Position numbers and translations under genes: made by a program. From positions 1-64,000 of the forward strand of contig NZ_JAGSYD010000003.1 in the NCBI RefSeq assembly GCF_025685575.1: a stretch of 64,000 nucleotides of DNA. Direction: 5' to 3'. Below are positions 42,558 through 51,795 of the stretch, one piece after another. Origin of the DNA: Granulicella cerasi. GTDB taxonomy: Bacteria; Acidobacteriota; Terriglobia; Terriglobales; Acidobacteriaceae. Below the pieces are notes generated by a model that did no database searches, was not told where the DNA came from, and saw only the letters and a list, made by a program, of their open reading frames with translations. Every line of letters begins with the position of its first letter. The stretch's first letter is position 1.

Positions 42558-42564
42558 TTAAGCC

Positions 42565-43689
42565 ATGGAACGTCGTCAAGTCGGAATTCTGGGTGCAACC
42601 GGCGCTGTAGGTCAGCGCTTTATTCAACTCCTCGCCAACCATCCATGGTTCGAGATTTCGTGGATTGCCGCGAGCGATCGCTCTGCAGGCAAGACCTACG
42701 AGGACGCCTGCAAATGGCGCCTGAGCACGCCCCTGCCCGAACGCATTGCCAAGATGGTGCTCCAGCCGAACGTGCCGGAAGGCTCGGCTGTCGAGCTGCC
42801 TCGCATCATCTTCTCTTCCGTGGACTCCGACATCGCCAAGGAGCTTGAGCCGAAGTTCGCCGCTGCAGGTTGCGCGGTGATCTCGAACAGCTCGGCCTTC
42901 CGCATGGGCGCGGATGTACCGCTCGTTGTGCCGGAGGTGAACGTCGACCATCTCGACGTCATCGAGCAGCAAGCGACACGCAAGACCTCGGGCGGCTACA
43001 TTGTCACCAACCCGAACTGCTGCGCCATCGGTCTTGTGCTTCCCTTGGCAGTGCTCGAGCAGAAGTGGGGCATTGAGAAGCTCTTCGTTTCAACGATGCA
43101 GGCGGTCTCCGGCGCGGGCTACCCCGGCGTTGCGTCGCTCGACATCCTCGGCAACGTGATCCCCTACATCAAGAACGAAGAAGAGAAGCTGCAGGAAGAA
43201 GTTGCCAAGCTGCTTGGCGGCGTGAACGACGGAGCCTTCGCGCCCGGCGACATGACCGTCTCGGCGATGTGCCATCGCGTGCCCGTCATCGACGGCCACA
43301 CCGAGGCCGTCAGCGTAAAGCTGAAGAAGCCCGCGACCGCTGAAGAGATCATCGCCGCCTGGCGCGCGTTCAAGCCTCTGCACCAGGGTGCTGACGCAAC
43401 ACACCTGCCCTCGGCCCCGGATTCGCCCGTGGTTTATGAAGAGGGCGTCGATCGCCCGCAGCCGCGCCTCGACCTCGAGACCGGCAACGGCATGACCACG
43501 ACCGTTGGCCGTCTGCGTCCCTGCACGCTCTTCGACTGGAAGTTCACGCTGCTCAGCCACAACACCATCCGTGGCGCAGCAGGTGCAGCACTCCTGAACG
43601 CAGAAATCCTCGCCGTTCTCGGCAAGTTCGACTTCCGCAAATATCCGCCGGTGAACTCCGCGCGTGAAGAAAGCTCGGTGAACGCATGA
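42565..43689 (+). CDS. asd: Aspartate-semialdehyde dehydrogenase
   Basis: A 374-residue enzyme producing aspartate semialdehyde, the branch point for lysine, threonine and methionine. The nucleotide motif GATGAVGQRF is at residues 9-18 and the catalytic Cys lies in VTNPNCCAIGLVLPL (about residues 147-161). Length and the pattern around QAVSGAGYPGV resemble the fungal/archaeal-type Asd subfamily rather than the E. coli type. It overlaps lysC by four bases (atga) at its end. It is the first gene of asd-lysC-dapB. Confidence 0.96.
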   Translation: MERRQVGILGATGAVGQRFIQLLANHPWFEISWIAASDRSAGKTYEDACKWRLSTPLPERIAKMVLQPNVPEGSAVELPRIIFSSVDSDIAKELEPKFAAAGCAVISNSSAFRMGADVPLVVPEVNVDHLDVIEQQATRKTSGGYIVTNPNCCAIGLVLPLAVLEQKWGIEKLFVSTMQAVSGAGYPGVASLDILGNVIPYIKNEEEKLQEEVAKLLGGVNDGAFAPGDMTVSAMCHRVPVIDGHTEAVSVKLKKPATAEEIIAAWRAFKPLHQGADATHLPSAPDSPVVYEEGVDRPQPRLDLETGNGMTTTVGRLRPCTLFDWKFTLLSHNTIRGAAGAALLNAEILAVLGKFDFRKYPPVNSAREESSVNA

Positions 43690-45110
43690 GCACCCCGCGT
43701 CCGCAAATCGTTGTGATGAAGTTCGGTGGCACCTCGGTCGAAGACGCGACCGCGATGCTGCGCACCGCCTCGATCGTTGAGGGCCGTATCCGCAAAGGCC
43801 TGCGTCCTGTTGTCGTTGTCTCCGCGATGGCGAAGGTAACCGATGCCCTGCTCGCCGCAGCAGCAGCCGCGGGCAAGAACGAGCGCGATGAAGCGCTGAA
43901 GATCAGCGATGGTCTCCGCACGCGCCACCTTGGCGTGGCTGCGGAACTCGCATCGGGTGACGCACTCACCTCGCTGCAGCTCAACGTGCACCACGACTTC
44001 GATGCGCTCGACGAAATGCTGCGCGGCATCTGCGCCGTGGGCGAACTCACGCTGCGCTCCACTGACAACATCGTCAGCTTTGGCGAGCGTCTCTCCTCAC
44101 GCATGGTCACTGCGGCGTTCAAGCACCGCGGCATGGACTCCGCGCACGTGGATGCGCGCACGGTGATCATCACCGACGATCACTACGGTAAGGCCGCGCC
44201 CGACGAAGCGAAGATCGCTCTCGCTCTCGAGGCCGGCGTGCTTCCGCTCGTCGAAGACGGCAAAGTTCCGGTCATGGGCGGCTTCATCGGCTCGTGTAAC
44301 GGCATCACCACCACGCTCGGACGCGGCGGTTCGGACTACACCGCTGCCCTCGTTGGCGGCGGTCTGCACGGCGGCGCCATCGAAATCTGGACCGACGTGA
44401 ACGGCATCATGACCACCGATCCCCGCATCGTGCCTGAGGCCCTGCGCGTAAAGACGATCAGCTTTGAAGAAGCCGCTGAGTTGGCGTACTTCGGCGCCAA
44501 GGTGTTGCACCCCGCGACAATTCTCCCCGCTGTGCAGAAGAACATCCCCGTGTGGGTGCTCAACTCGCGCAACGCCGAGAATGAAGGCACGGTCATCACG
44601 GCGACGCAACCGCACTGCAAGAGCCCGTTCAAGTCCATCGCCGCCAAGAAGAGGCTGACGATCATCGACATCGTCGCGAGCCGCATGCTGCTCGCACACG
44701 GCTTCCTCAAGATGGTCTTCGACGTCTTCGACAAATACGGTTGCGCGATCGACATGGTCTCGACCTCCGAGGTCTCGATCTCCGTCACGGTGGACTCGCG
44801 TGAGTCACTGCCGGAGATCTGCGCGGAACTGTCAAAGATCGCGGACGTAAAGCTCGAAGGCTCCAAGGCGCTCATCTGCCTCGTCGGCGAAGACATTCGC
44901 GGCCACGCAGGCATCGCCGGCCAGGTTTTCAGTGCTGTCGAGCATGTGAACCTGCGTATGATTTCGCAGGGTGCCAGCGAAATCAACATGAGCTTCATGA
45001 TCAACGAAGAAGATGTAGAAGAGGCAATCCGCTCGCTGCACAAAAAGTTCTTCTCTTCGCCAGATCCGAGCATCTTTGACGTAGAAGCTGCAGCCGCAGC
45101 CAAGGCATAA
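43686..45110 (+). CDS. lysC: Aspartokinase
   Basis: A 474-residue kinase that phosphorylates aspartate. The nucleotide-binding KFGGTSVEDA is at residues 11-20 (VVMKFGGTS), the substrate region includes SFGERLSSRM, GFIGSCNGITTTLGRGGSDYTAA, and DVNGIMTTDPRI. The C-terminal third has two ACT domains with VSTSEVSISVTVDSRESLP, which mediate feedback control, probably by lysine or threonine. Its start overlaps the asd stop, supporting coupled translation. Confidence 0.96.
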   Translation: MSTPRPQIVVMKFGGTSVEDATAMLRTASIVEGRIRKGLRPVVVVSAMAKVTDALLAAAAAAGKNERDEALKISDGLRTRHLGVAAELASGDALTSLQLNVHHDFDALDEMLRGICAVGELTLRSTDNIVSFGERLSSRMVTAAFKHRGMDSAHVDARTVIITDDHYGKAAPDEAKIALALEAGVLPLVEDGKVPVMGGFIGSCNGITTTLGRGGSDYTAALVGGGLHGGAIEIWTDVNGIMTTDPRIVPEALRVKTISFEEAAELAYFGAKVLHPATILPAVQKNIPVWVLNSRNAENEGTVITATQPHCKSPFKSIAAKKRLTIIDIVASRMLLAHGFLKMVFDVFDKYGCAIDMVSTSEVSISVTVDSRESLPEICAELSKIADVKLEGSKALICLVGEDIRGHAGIAGQVFSAVEHVNLRMISQGASEINMSFMINEEDVEEAIRSLHKKFFSSPDPSIFDVEAAAAAKA

Positions 45111-45139
45111 CTCAGCCACAAGCTGAAGAAGGAAACACC

Positions 45140-45832
45140 ATGCGTATTCTCGTTCTCGGTGTAGGCAAGACCGGCAAGCTCGTCGCGGAGATCGCGGCCG
45201 AGCACGGACACAGCGTGCACGTACTCGACGCCAAGGAAAACAAGGACGCAGCGGCGCTCACGCCGCCGTTCGTCGCAGGCTTCGATGTCGTCATCGACTT
45301 CACCACGCCTGAGGCCGTCATCTCCAACATGCGTGCGGTGCTCGCCACCGGCGGCAAGATGGTCGTCGGCACCACGGGTTGGTACGAGAAGCTTGCGGAT
45401 ATGAGCAGCCTCGCAGACCGTCGCGGCGCTTCCCTGCTCTACGGCACCAACTATTCCATCGGTGTGCAGATCACGATGGAGCTGGCAAAGCGTATGACCG
45501 ATGCGCTGAAGAACTTCGGCTACACCTTCTCGATCTCCGAGACGCACCACACCTCGAAGCTCGACAGCCCCAGCGGAACGGCACTGACGCTACGCGATGT
45601 CGTCGCCGCAGAGCTTCCTGCAGACACCGCCGTCACCATCACCGCACATCGCATCGGCGATGCTGCCGGCATCCACACGCTGGAAGCCGAAAGCTCCTCC
45701 GACAAGCTCCTGCTCACGCATGAGTCGAAGTCGCGCCGTTCGTTCGCCGAAGGCGCCGTACGCGCGGCCGAATGGCTCGCGGAGCAGAAGCCCGCGGTTT
45801 ATAACTTCCGCGACGTCTACGACAAGGTCTAG
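45140..45832 (+). CDS. dapB: 4-hydroxy-tetrahydrodipicolinate reductase
   Basis: A 230-residue NAD(P)H-dependent reductase in lysine/diaminopimelate synthesis. A glycine-rich motif LGVGKTGKLV is at residues 5-14 (a variant of GAxGRMG). The core motif GTNYSIGVQITM, then ETHHTSKLDSPSGTALTL, includes the catalytic His-His and Lys. It is somewhat shorter than the usual 250-270 residues. It follows lysC by 29 bases with an aaggaa site and is followed by a terminator shared with the convergent receptor gene. Confidence 0.92.
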   Translation: MRILVLGVGKTGKLVAEIAAEHGHSVHVLDAKENKDAAALTPPFVAGFDVVIDFTTPEAVISNMRAVLATGGKMVVGTTGWYEKLADMSSLADRRGASLLYGTNYSIGVQITMELAKRMTDALKNFGYTFSISETHHTSKLDSPSGTALTLRDVVAAELPADTAVTITAHRIGDAAGIHTLEAESSSDKLLLTHESKSRRSFAEGAVRAAEWLAEQKPAVYNFRDVYDKV

Positions 45833-45847
45833 GACACGCCAAGACAC

Positions 45848-45881
45848 AGAGGCCCGCGAAGCTAACGCTCCGCGGGCCTCT
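45848..45881. terminator. Bidirectional terminator after dapB
   Basis: An 11-bp GC-rich stem (45848-45858 with 45871-45881) around a 12-base loop, followed on the plus strand by ccttttg. It separates the convergent dapB and TonB receptor genes. Confidence 0.85.
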
Positions 45882-45894
45882 CCTTTTGCGGCGC

Positions 45895-47724
45895 TTACTT
45901 CTTACTCAAGACAATCTCAACACCACCCCCGAACGCGCGCGTCTGCATCGGCACGCCCACGACCTCCTGATAGCTCGCGTTATTGAGGTTCGTCATCTGC
46001 ACGTAGGGATGAACACGCCAACGCTCATACGCGGCCGACGAATCAAACACCGGATAGAGCTGCCCGTTGTAGCGATTCACCACGCGCAAACGCTCGCGCA
46101 GCGTAAGCCCGCAGCGCAACGAAGCGTTGTAGCTCAGACTTGCGTTCTCGTTGGCGTAGTTGAAGACATAACGCGATTGATAGCCGTTCAGCGCATCGCG
46201 AGCACCGCTCAGTCCGGTAAACGCTGCGCGAATCTCCTGCCCCTGCGCTGGTCGCCACAGTACGGAAACCTCTGCACCGGTGAGTTGAATGTGCGTCAGG
46301 TTCGCCGCCGTGTAGATCGTTGCAGCATTGGGCCGCACGTAGTCAATCACGTTCTTTTGCGAAGAGGTGAAACCCGTCGCCGAGATCGCCCAGTGCATGC
46401 CGGGATAGTAGTCGAAGCCGCCCTCGTAGCTCCAGGCGGACTCCGGCTTGAGATTCGGATTGCCCTTCGAAGTTGGGTCTGAGTAGTAAAGGTCCGTGTA
46501 CGTCGGGATGCGGAAGCCTTTGCTGATCGCACCGCGCAGCTTCAGCCGCTCACCGATGTACTGGTCCAGCGCAAACGAAGGCACAAACACCTTGGTCCCA
46601 CCTGAGAAGATCTCTTCGCGTCCACCAATCGTCAGCGCTCCGTGCTTCGTCGTGCGAACGCGTGCGTTCAGATAACCTGCGCCGCGATTGCGTCCATGAT
46701 GACCGAGGTTCGAACTCGCAATCTGATCGAAGTTGAAGTCCAATCCTGCGTCCAGGCCAAGCTCCTGCCACCTGAAATCATCATGCCGCCGCACCACTCC
46801 CTGCCAGCTCGTATCAACATGGTTGTTCTCATACGCCGCGGGGTTCAGACGGTAGAGCACAAACTCGTCGGTGTGCCGGCGATAAGCCACCGCCGTCTGC
46901 GTCTGTTTACCGAGTCGCTGCTGCAGCGCGGCATACCAATCCTTCGTGCGCTCCCACGACGGGTAGTTGCCATAGAACTGCGCTGCGCCGTAAGCTCGGT
47001 CGCTCGCTGCCACGAGCAATGATCCTTCGCCAAACGGAGCAGCATACCGCGTCTCGTTCGCGACCTCCTCGGAGCGATAATCGCGATCAGCGATGAAGCC
47101 TTCAGAGAACTCGCGATTGCCACTCAACTGATCGCTGAACTTCTTACCACCGTAGCCGAGCACCGCGGACCCGCTGTTACCACCAAAGCTCGCAGCGCCC
47201 GCCCGCAGGCGCGCCGACCAGCCTGCCTGCGGCTTGGCGGTAGTCAGATTCACCACACCGCTCACCGCATCGGATCCGTAGAGCGTCGAACCCGCACCAT
47301 GCAGCACATACGCACCATCGAGCGCCTGAAACGGCACAGGGATATCAAGGTTGAAGTGTGAGGTCTGCGCGTCGTTAATACGCAAACCGTTCAAGAGCAC
47401 CAGTGTCTGCTCATACGACGAGCCGCGGATCGACACGTCGCTCTGTACGCCACCGCCGCCTCGCTGCTGAATATCCACCGAGGCGTCATCACGCAGCAGA
47501 GACGCCGTGCCATCCGTAGTGAGTCGCACAGGCTGCACGACCAAAGACGCTGTAGAGCGCTGGCTTTGCGCCTCCGTCACAGGATCGAGCGTGCCGACAA
47601 CGGTCACCGACTCCTTCACCGGAGCTGGCGCTGCAGGCGCTTGCTGCTGCGCGGCCACTGAAATACAGCAGGCCACGCCAAAGGGCCACAGCAGCATACG
47701 CGCCGAAGAAGAGATCCATGTCAT
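45895..47724 (-). CDS. TonB-dependent receptor, BtuB-like
   Basis: A 609-residue outer-membrane receptor. A signal peptide (residues about 1-25), a TonB-box-like ESVTVVG, a plug domain with VSIRGSSYEQTLVLLNGLRIND and LHGAGSTLYGSDAVSGVVNL, then a 22-strand-type barrel follow. It resembles vitamin B12/siderophore receptors (BtuB/Cir group) rather than the Oar type at 4561. The last residues are VEIVLSKK rather than the usual terminal Phe. The substrate is unknown; no transport or corrinoid genes are nearby. It is divergent from a MarR-type regulator. Confidence 0.9.
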   Translation of the reverse strand: MTWISSSARMLLWPFGVACCISVAAQQQAPAAPAPVKESVTVVGTLDPVTEAQSQRSTASLVVQPVRLTTDGTASLLRDDASVDIQQRGGGGVQSDVSIRGSSYEQTLVLLNGLRINDAQTSHFNLDIPVPFQALDGAYVLHGAGSTLYGSDAVSGVVNLTTAKPQAGWSARLRAGAASFGGNSGSAVLGYGGKKFSDQLSGNREFSEGFIADRDYRSEEVANETRYAAPFGEGSLLVAASDRAYGAAQFYGNYPSWERTKDWYAALQQRLGKQTQTAVAYRRHTDEFVLYRLNPAAYENNHVDTSWQGVVRRHDDFRWQELGLDAGLDFNFDQIASSNLGHHGRNRGAGYLNARVRTTKHGALTIGGREEIFSGGTKVFVPSFALDQYIGERLKLRGAISKGFRIPTYTDLYYSDPTSKGNPNLKPESAWSYEGGFDYYPGMHWAISATGFTSSQKNVIDYVRPNAATIYTAANLTHIQLTGAEVSVLWRPAQGQEIRAAFTGLSGARDALNGYQSRYVFNYANENASLSYNASLRCGLTLRERLRVVNRYNGQLYPVFDSSAAYERWRVHPYVQMTNLNNASYQEVVGVPMQTRAFGGGVEIVLSKK

Positions 47725-47729
47725 ATCTT

Positions 47730-47749
47730 TCGAGCTTGAACGAGCTCGA
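47730..47749. promoter_or_regulatory. Candidate operator between receptor and MarR genes
   Basis: A 7-bp inverted repeat tcgagct-tgaacg-agctcga lies six bases upstream of the receptor start codon and about 60 bases from the MarR start, a suitable place for a MarR binding site. Confidence 0.4.
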
Positions 47750-47808
47750 TGAATCCTTCAATCCTAGTTCTGTATGATCTGAAATAATTGAACGCATCAA
47801 TCAAAGCC

Positions 47809-48243
47809 ATGCGCATAGAAACCTTCCTCCACGAAAGCCCTCTCTTCTGTGTCATGCAGACCTCCCGTCGCTTCGACGCGATGACCGCCGAGCTCTTCAA
47901 ACCAGATGGACTCAGCCTCCTCGAAGCCCTGGTGCTTTCGGCGCTCTTTTTCGAGTCCGCCGTGCCGGTCAAGCCATCACAACTCGCGGAAACCTTCGAT
48001 ACGACTCGCAGTAACGTGAGCCATTGCATCTCTTCGCTGGAGGCGCGCGGCTTCGTGCAACGCAAGGTCGATCCAGCCGATGCCCGCGCTTATCACCTCG
48101 TGCTGAAGCCGCAAGGCCGTAAAGTCGCCGTGCGCGTCATCGGCGCGATGGACAAACTGCAGAACCACTTCGAGCAGCAGGTCGGCAGGGACTCTCTACG
48201 CCGCAGCCTCGGCGTCATCCGCAAGCTGGCGACGCCTGAATAA
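47809..48243 (+). CDS. MarR-family transcriptional regulator
   Basis: A 144-residue winged-helix protein. The HTH covers VKPSQLAETFDTTRSNVSHCISSLEARGFVQRK (about residues 60-92), followed by the wing DPADARAYHLVLKPQGR, both typical for MarR. It probably represses itself and the divergent receptor gene in response to a small ligand; the ligand is unknown. The start at 47809 is chosen over a TTG at 47788; neither has a clear ribosome binding site. Confidence 0.85.
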   Translation: MRIETFLHESPLFCVMQTSRRFDAMTAELFKPDGLSLLEALVLSALFFESAVPVKPSQLAETFDTTRSNVSHCISSLEARGFVQRKVDPADARAYHLVLKPQGRKVAVRVIGAMDKLQNHFEQQVGRDSLRRSLGVIRKLATPE

Positions 48244-48297
48244 GCCGAAAATCATCCGCCCTTGCCAGCGCGGCATTCGCGACCTAGGCTAGTACGC

Positions 48298-49566
48298 ATG
48301 GCAACCGCATCCGCTTCCGTCTTCGCGTCTCTTTCCTTCGAACAAAAACTCGACCGTCTTGCAGAAGTCGCCGTGCGCATTGGCCTGGGCCTGAAGGAAG
48401 GCCAGGAGCTCGTGCTGACCGCGCCGACCGACGCTCTGCCGCTTGTGCGCCGCATCACCGAGCACGCATACAAAGCGGGGGCGAAGATGGTGACCACGTT
48501 CTTCTCCGACGACGCAACGACGCTGGCGCGCTATCAGTTCGCTCCTGACGACAGCTTCGACTACGCGCCCACCTGGTACTACGACGCGATCGCTGCGTCC
48601 TTCAAGTCCGGCGCAGCTCGCATGGCCATTGCTGGCGCGAACCCTGCGCTGCTGAAGTCGCAGGACCCCAACAAGGTTTCGCGCGCCGGCGTTGCGGTAT
48701 CGAAGGCCTATAAGCCTGCGATGGAGTTGATCACGCGCCATGAGATCAACTGGACGATCGTCGCCGCAGCCACGCCAAAGTGGGCGGAGCTTGTCTTCCC
48801 CGGCGAGCCGGAAGATGTTGCCGTGGCGAAGCTGTGGGACGCGATCTTTCACGCTTCACGCATCACCAGCGACGACCCCGTTGCGCAGTGGCGTGAGCAC
48901 GGCGAGAACCTGAAGCGCCGCGTGGACTTCCTCAACGCCAAGCGCTTTCACTCGCTGCGCTTCCACAGCGATGATGGCAAGACCGACCTAACGGTCGGCC
49001 TCGCAGACAATCATCTGTGGGCAGGCGGCGGAACGACCGCAGGTAACGGTATCTACTGCCAGCCGAACATCCCCACGGAAGAGTGCTTCACCACGCCGCA
49101 CAAGGACCGCGTGAACGGTTTCGTCACGGCATCCAAGCCGCTCTCGCATCAGGGCACACTGATCGAAAACATTCAGTGCGACTTCGTGAACGGCAAGATT
49201 GTGAAGGCCACCGCGACCGCTGGAGAAGAAGCGTTGAATAAGTTGATCGCGACCGACGAAGGCGCACGCAAGCTCGGCGAAGTGGCCTTGGTGCCTCATG
49301 CATCGCCCATCGCAGAGTCAGGCATTCTCTTCTGGAACACACTTTTCGATGAGAACGCCGCGAGCCACATTGCGCTCGGCCAGGCGTATTCCACCTGCCT
49401 TATCGGCGGAGAGAAGATGAGCGACGAGGAGCTCGCCAAGCTCGGTGCCAACGAGAGCCTCATCCACGTGGACTGGATGATCGGCGGACCGACGATGAAC
49501 GTTGATGGCGTCAGCGAAGATGGCCACGCCGAACCGCTGATGCGCGGAGGCAACTGGTGCGACTAG
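48298..49566 (+). CDS. Aminopeptidase, M29 family
   Basis: A 422-residue metallo-aminopeptidase of the AmpS/PepS/T type, which removes N-terminal residues using two metal ions. The conserved metal ligands are suggested by the NIPTEECFTTPHKDRVNG region and GEVALVPHASPIAESGILFWNTLFDENAASH near the C-terminus, and HVDWMIGGPTMNVDG at the end. The start at 48298 follows the family pattern. The end overlaps the trehalase start by ten bases. Confidence 0.92.
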   Translation: MATASASVFASLSFEQKLDRLAEVAVRIGLGLKEGQELVLTAPTDALPLVRRITEHAYKAGAKMVTTFFSDDATTLARYQFAPDDSFDYAPTWYYDAIAASFKSGAARMAIAGANPALLKSQDPNKVSRAGVAVSKAYKPAMELITRHEINWTIVAAATPKWAELVFPGEPEDVAVAKLWDAIFHASRITSDDPVAQWREHGENLKRRVDFLNAKRFHSLRFHSDDGKTDLTVGLADNHLWAGGGTTAGNGIYCQPNIPTEECFTTPHKDRVNGFVTASKPLSHQGTLIENIQCDFVNGKIVKATATAGEEALNKLIATDEGARKLGEVALVPHASPIAESGILFWNTLFDENAASHIALGQAYSTCLIGGEKMSDEELAKLGANESLIHVDWMIGGPTMNVDGVSEDGHAEPLMRGGNWCD

Positions 49567-51143
49567 TTCGCACAGTAGCGATCGCAACTCTGCTGTGTGC
49601 GTCCTCCGCGGCGCACACGCAGACGCAGAGCATCGACAGCTACATTCACGAGAGCTGGGATAAGCTCTCGCGCTCGACTACCGAATGCACTTCGGTGGTC
49701 GACACCAAGCTCAACACCACTCCGATTCTTTACCTGCCTGCTGACGTGCGCGAACCCGCGTCCGTAAACGCAATGCGCACGCAGTGCAAGGTGGATGTGC
49801 AACATCTTCCGCGTGTGATCGAGCACGAGGGCGATGTCATGCCTGCAGACATTCAACGCCCCGGCTTGCTCTATCTGCCGAACCGCTACGTCGTCCCGGG
49901 CGGCCGTTTTAATGAGATGTACGGCTGGGATTCGTACTTCATCCTGCTCGGCGAACTCGAAGACGGACGCAACGATCTCGCTCGCGGAACGGTAGAAAAT
50001 TTCTTCTACGAGATCGATCACTACGGCGCGATTCTCAACGCGAACCGCACGTACTTTCTAACGCGTTCGCAGCCTCCATTCCTCTCCTCGATGGTGCTTG
50101 CTGTGTATCGTGCGGAGCAGAAGCAAGATCCGAAAGCCGCGAAGAAGTGGCTGCGTCGCGCATGGCCCTACCTGCAGCGGGATCATGACCTGTGGACACA
50201 TGCGCCGCACCTTGCAGGCAGAACCGGACTCGCCCGCTACAGTGATCTCGGCCACGGCCCCGTGCCGGAGATGAGCGATGACAGCACGTACTACGTCGAC
50301 GTCATTCACTGGCTGCGAGCGCACCCTTCGCAGGAGACGGCAGCGTATCTCGAACCTGCGAACGCGAAGCAGAAGTGCGCAGCGAATGAGCAGTGCCTGC
50401 GCGCAGAAGCAGACGGCTATCAACTCACGGAGAAGTTTTTTGCGGGTGATCGAGCCATGCGCGAATCAGGCTTCGACACCACATTTCGCTTCGGTCCTTA
50501 CAGCGGATCAACGGACGAGTTTGCGCCCTTCTGCTTGAATGCGTTGCTCTACAAGTACGAACGTGATGTCGCATTCATCGCTGCAGAGCTTGGCCACAGC
50601 GATGATGCGGTGGCGTGGAGCACGACCGCAGGCACACGGCTCGCCAAGATCCGTGAACTGCTGTGGAGCGAGAAGCTTGGCATCTTTGTGGACTACAACA
50701 CGCACACGCAGCAGCAATCGTCTTACGCGTACTCGACAACGTACTACGCACTCTGGGCTGGGATCGCGACGCCGGAGCAAGCGAAGCGTCTCGTCTCGGC
50801 CCTTCCCCTCTTCGAGCGCAAGGGCGGCTTGATGACGAGCAATGTCACGACCGGCGTGCAATGGGACGCACCCTACGGCTGGGCGCCGTTGCAGTGGCTT
50901 GCGGTCGATGGACTGCAACACTACGGCTACGATGCAGAGGCTCGTCGCATCGCGGAAGAGTTCATGACGAGCGTGCGCAACGGCTACACCCACGATGGCA
51001 CCATCCGCGAGAAGTACAACGTAGACACCGCATCTGCCGAGGTCGTCGTCGGCACAGGCTACAAACAGAACGTCATCGGATTCGGTTGGACGAACGGCGT
51101 TTATGTGAAGCTGCGCGCCTTACTGGCACCGGCGACGAAGTAA
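49557..51143 (+). CDS. Periplasmic trehalase, GH37
   Basis: A 528-residue glycoside hydrolase splitting trehalose to two glucose molecules. A signal peptide (residues about 1-20) indicates export. Trehalase signature 1, PGGRFNEMYGWDSYF, is at residues 114-128, and signature 2, QWDAPYGWAPLQ, lies near residue 445; the catalytic Asp is expected in ESGFDTTFRFG. GTG at 49557 has gcggagg six bases upstream and overlaps the aminopeptidase gene by ten bases, so translation is probably coupled. It would let the cell use external trehalose. Confidence 0.95.
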   Translation: MRLVRTVAIATLLCASSAAHTQTQSIDSYIHESWDKLSRSTTECTSVVDTKLNTTPILYLPADVREPASVNAMRTQCKVDVQHLPRVIEHEGDVMPADIQRPGLLYLPNRYVVPGGRFNEMYGWDSYFILLGELEDGRNDLARGTVENFFYEIDHYGAILNANRTYFLTRSQPPFLSSMVLAVYRAEQKQDPKAAKKWLRRAWPYLQRDHDLWTHAPHLAGRTGLARYSDLGHGPVPEMSDDSTYYVDVIHWLRAHPSQETAAYLEPANAKQKCAANEQCLRAEADGYQLTEKFFAGDRAMRESGFDTTFRFGPYSGSTDEFAPFCLNALLYKYERDVAFIAAELGHSDDAVAWSTTAGTRLAKIRELLWSEKLGIFVDYNTHTQQQSSYAYSTTYYALWAGIATPEQAKRLVSALPLFERKGGLMTSNVTTGVQWDAPYGWAPLQWLAVDGLQHYGYDAEARRIAEEFMTSVRNGYTHDGTIREKYNVDTASAEVVVGTGYKQNVIGFGWTNGVYVKLRALLAPATK

Positions 51144-51177
51144 ACTTGCAGCATTCTTCCTTGAGAGTGCACAAGCC

Positions 51178-51774
51178 ATGTCCGAGCGACAACTTACACC
51201 GAATCGACTCGAAGCCTTCACCGATGGCGTGATCGCCATCATCATCACCATCATGGTGCTGGAGCTGAAGGTCCCTGCGCGCGAAGTAAGCAACGGCGAA
51301 GCGCTGATACATACGCTGCCGATGCTCTTCATCTACCTGCTCAGCTTCGTGCAGACGGGTATTTATTGGGTGAATCATCACTACATGATTCATGAGGTGA
51401 AGCGCGTCACACACGGCCTGCTGTGGGCGAATCTCTTCTTCCTCTTCACCTTGTCGCTCATCCCTTTCGGCACCATGTGGGCTGGCGAACGAGGCCTCAC
51501 CTCGTTCAGTGTCGCCCTCTACAGCGTGTGCTGCGTGCTTCCCGCTGTCACATGGAACCTGCTCTCAAATGCCATCTGTCGGTCGGGCGGCAAGCACGTT
51601 GCAGGGAGTGGAAGAACGGCGAAACAAGTGCTGTCTGGTTGTCTATACCTTGCTGCGATTCCCACCGCATACTTCTCGCGCATCGCTGCAATCGCCTGTA
51701 TTGGCGCGGTCGCGGTGATGTGGCTCATTCCTCCGAAAGAGATTCGTGAGCTATCGCGTCAGCCACTCAGCTAA
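51178..51774 (+). CDS. TMEM175-like potassium channel (DUF1211)
   Basis: A 198-residue membrane protein with about six helices. The N-terminal RLEAFTDGVIAIIITIMVLEL carries the RxxxFSD-type channel signature (here RLEAFTD, residues 10-16), and VNHHYMIHEVKRV is the next conserved segment. Bacterial TMEM175 proteins form K+-permeable tetramers. It sits 34 bases after trehalase and 21 bases before dapA; the functional link is unclear. Confidence 0.9.
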   Translation: MSERQLTPNRLEAFTDGVIAIIITIMVLELKVPAREVSNGEALIHTLPMLFIYLLSFVQTGIYWVNHHYMIHEVKRVTHGLLWANLFFLFTLSLIPFGTMWAGERGLTSFSVALYSVCCVLPAVTWNLLSNAICRSGGKHVAGSGRTAKQVLSGCLYLAAIPTAYFSRIAAIACIGAVAVMWLIPPKEIRELSRQPLS

Positions 51775-51795
51775 CGCGATAAACTTACCTCTGGA

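Noticed and set aside
42464-42564. A lysine riboswitch before asd-lysC
   Set aside because: The leader is only about 100 bases and lacks the multi-helix architecture of the lysine aptamer.
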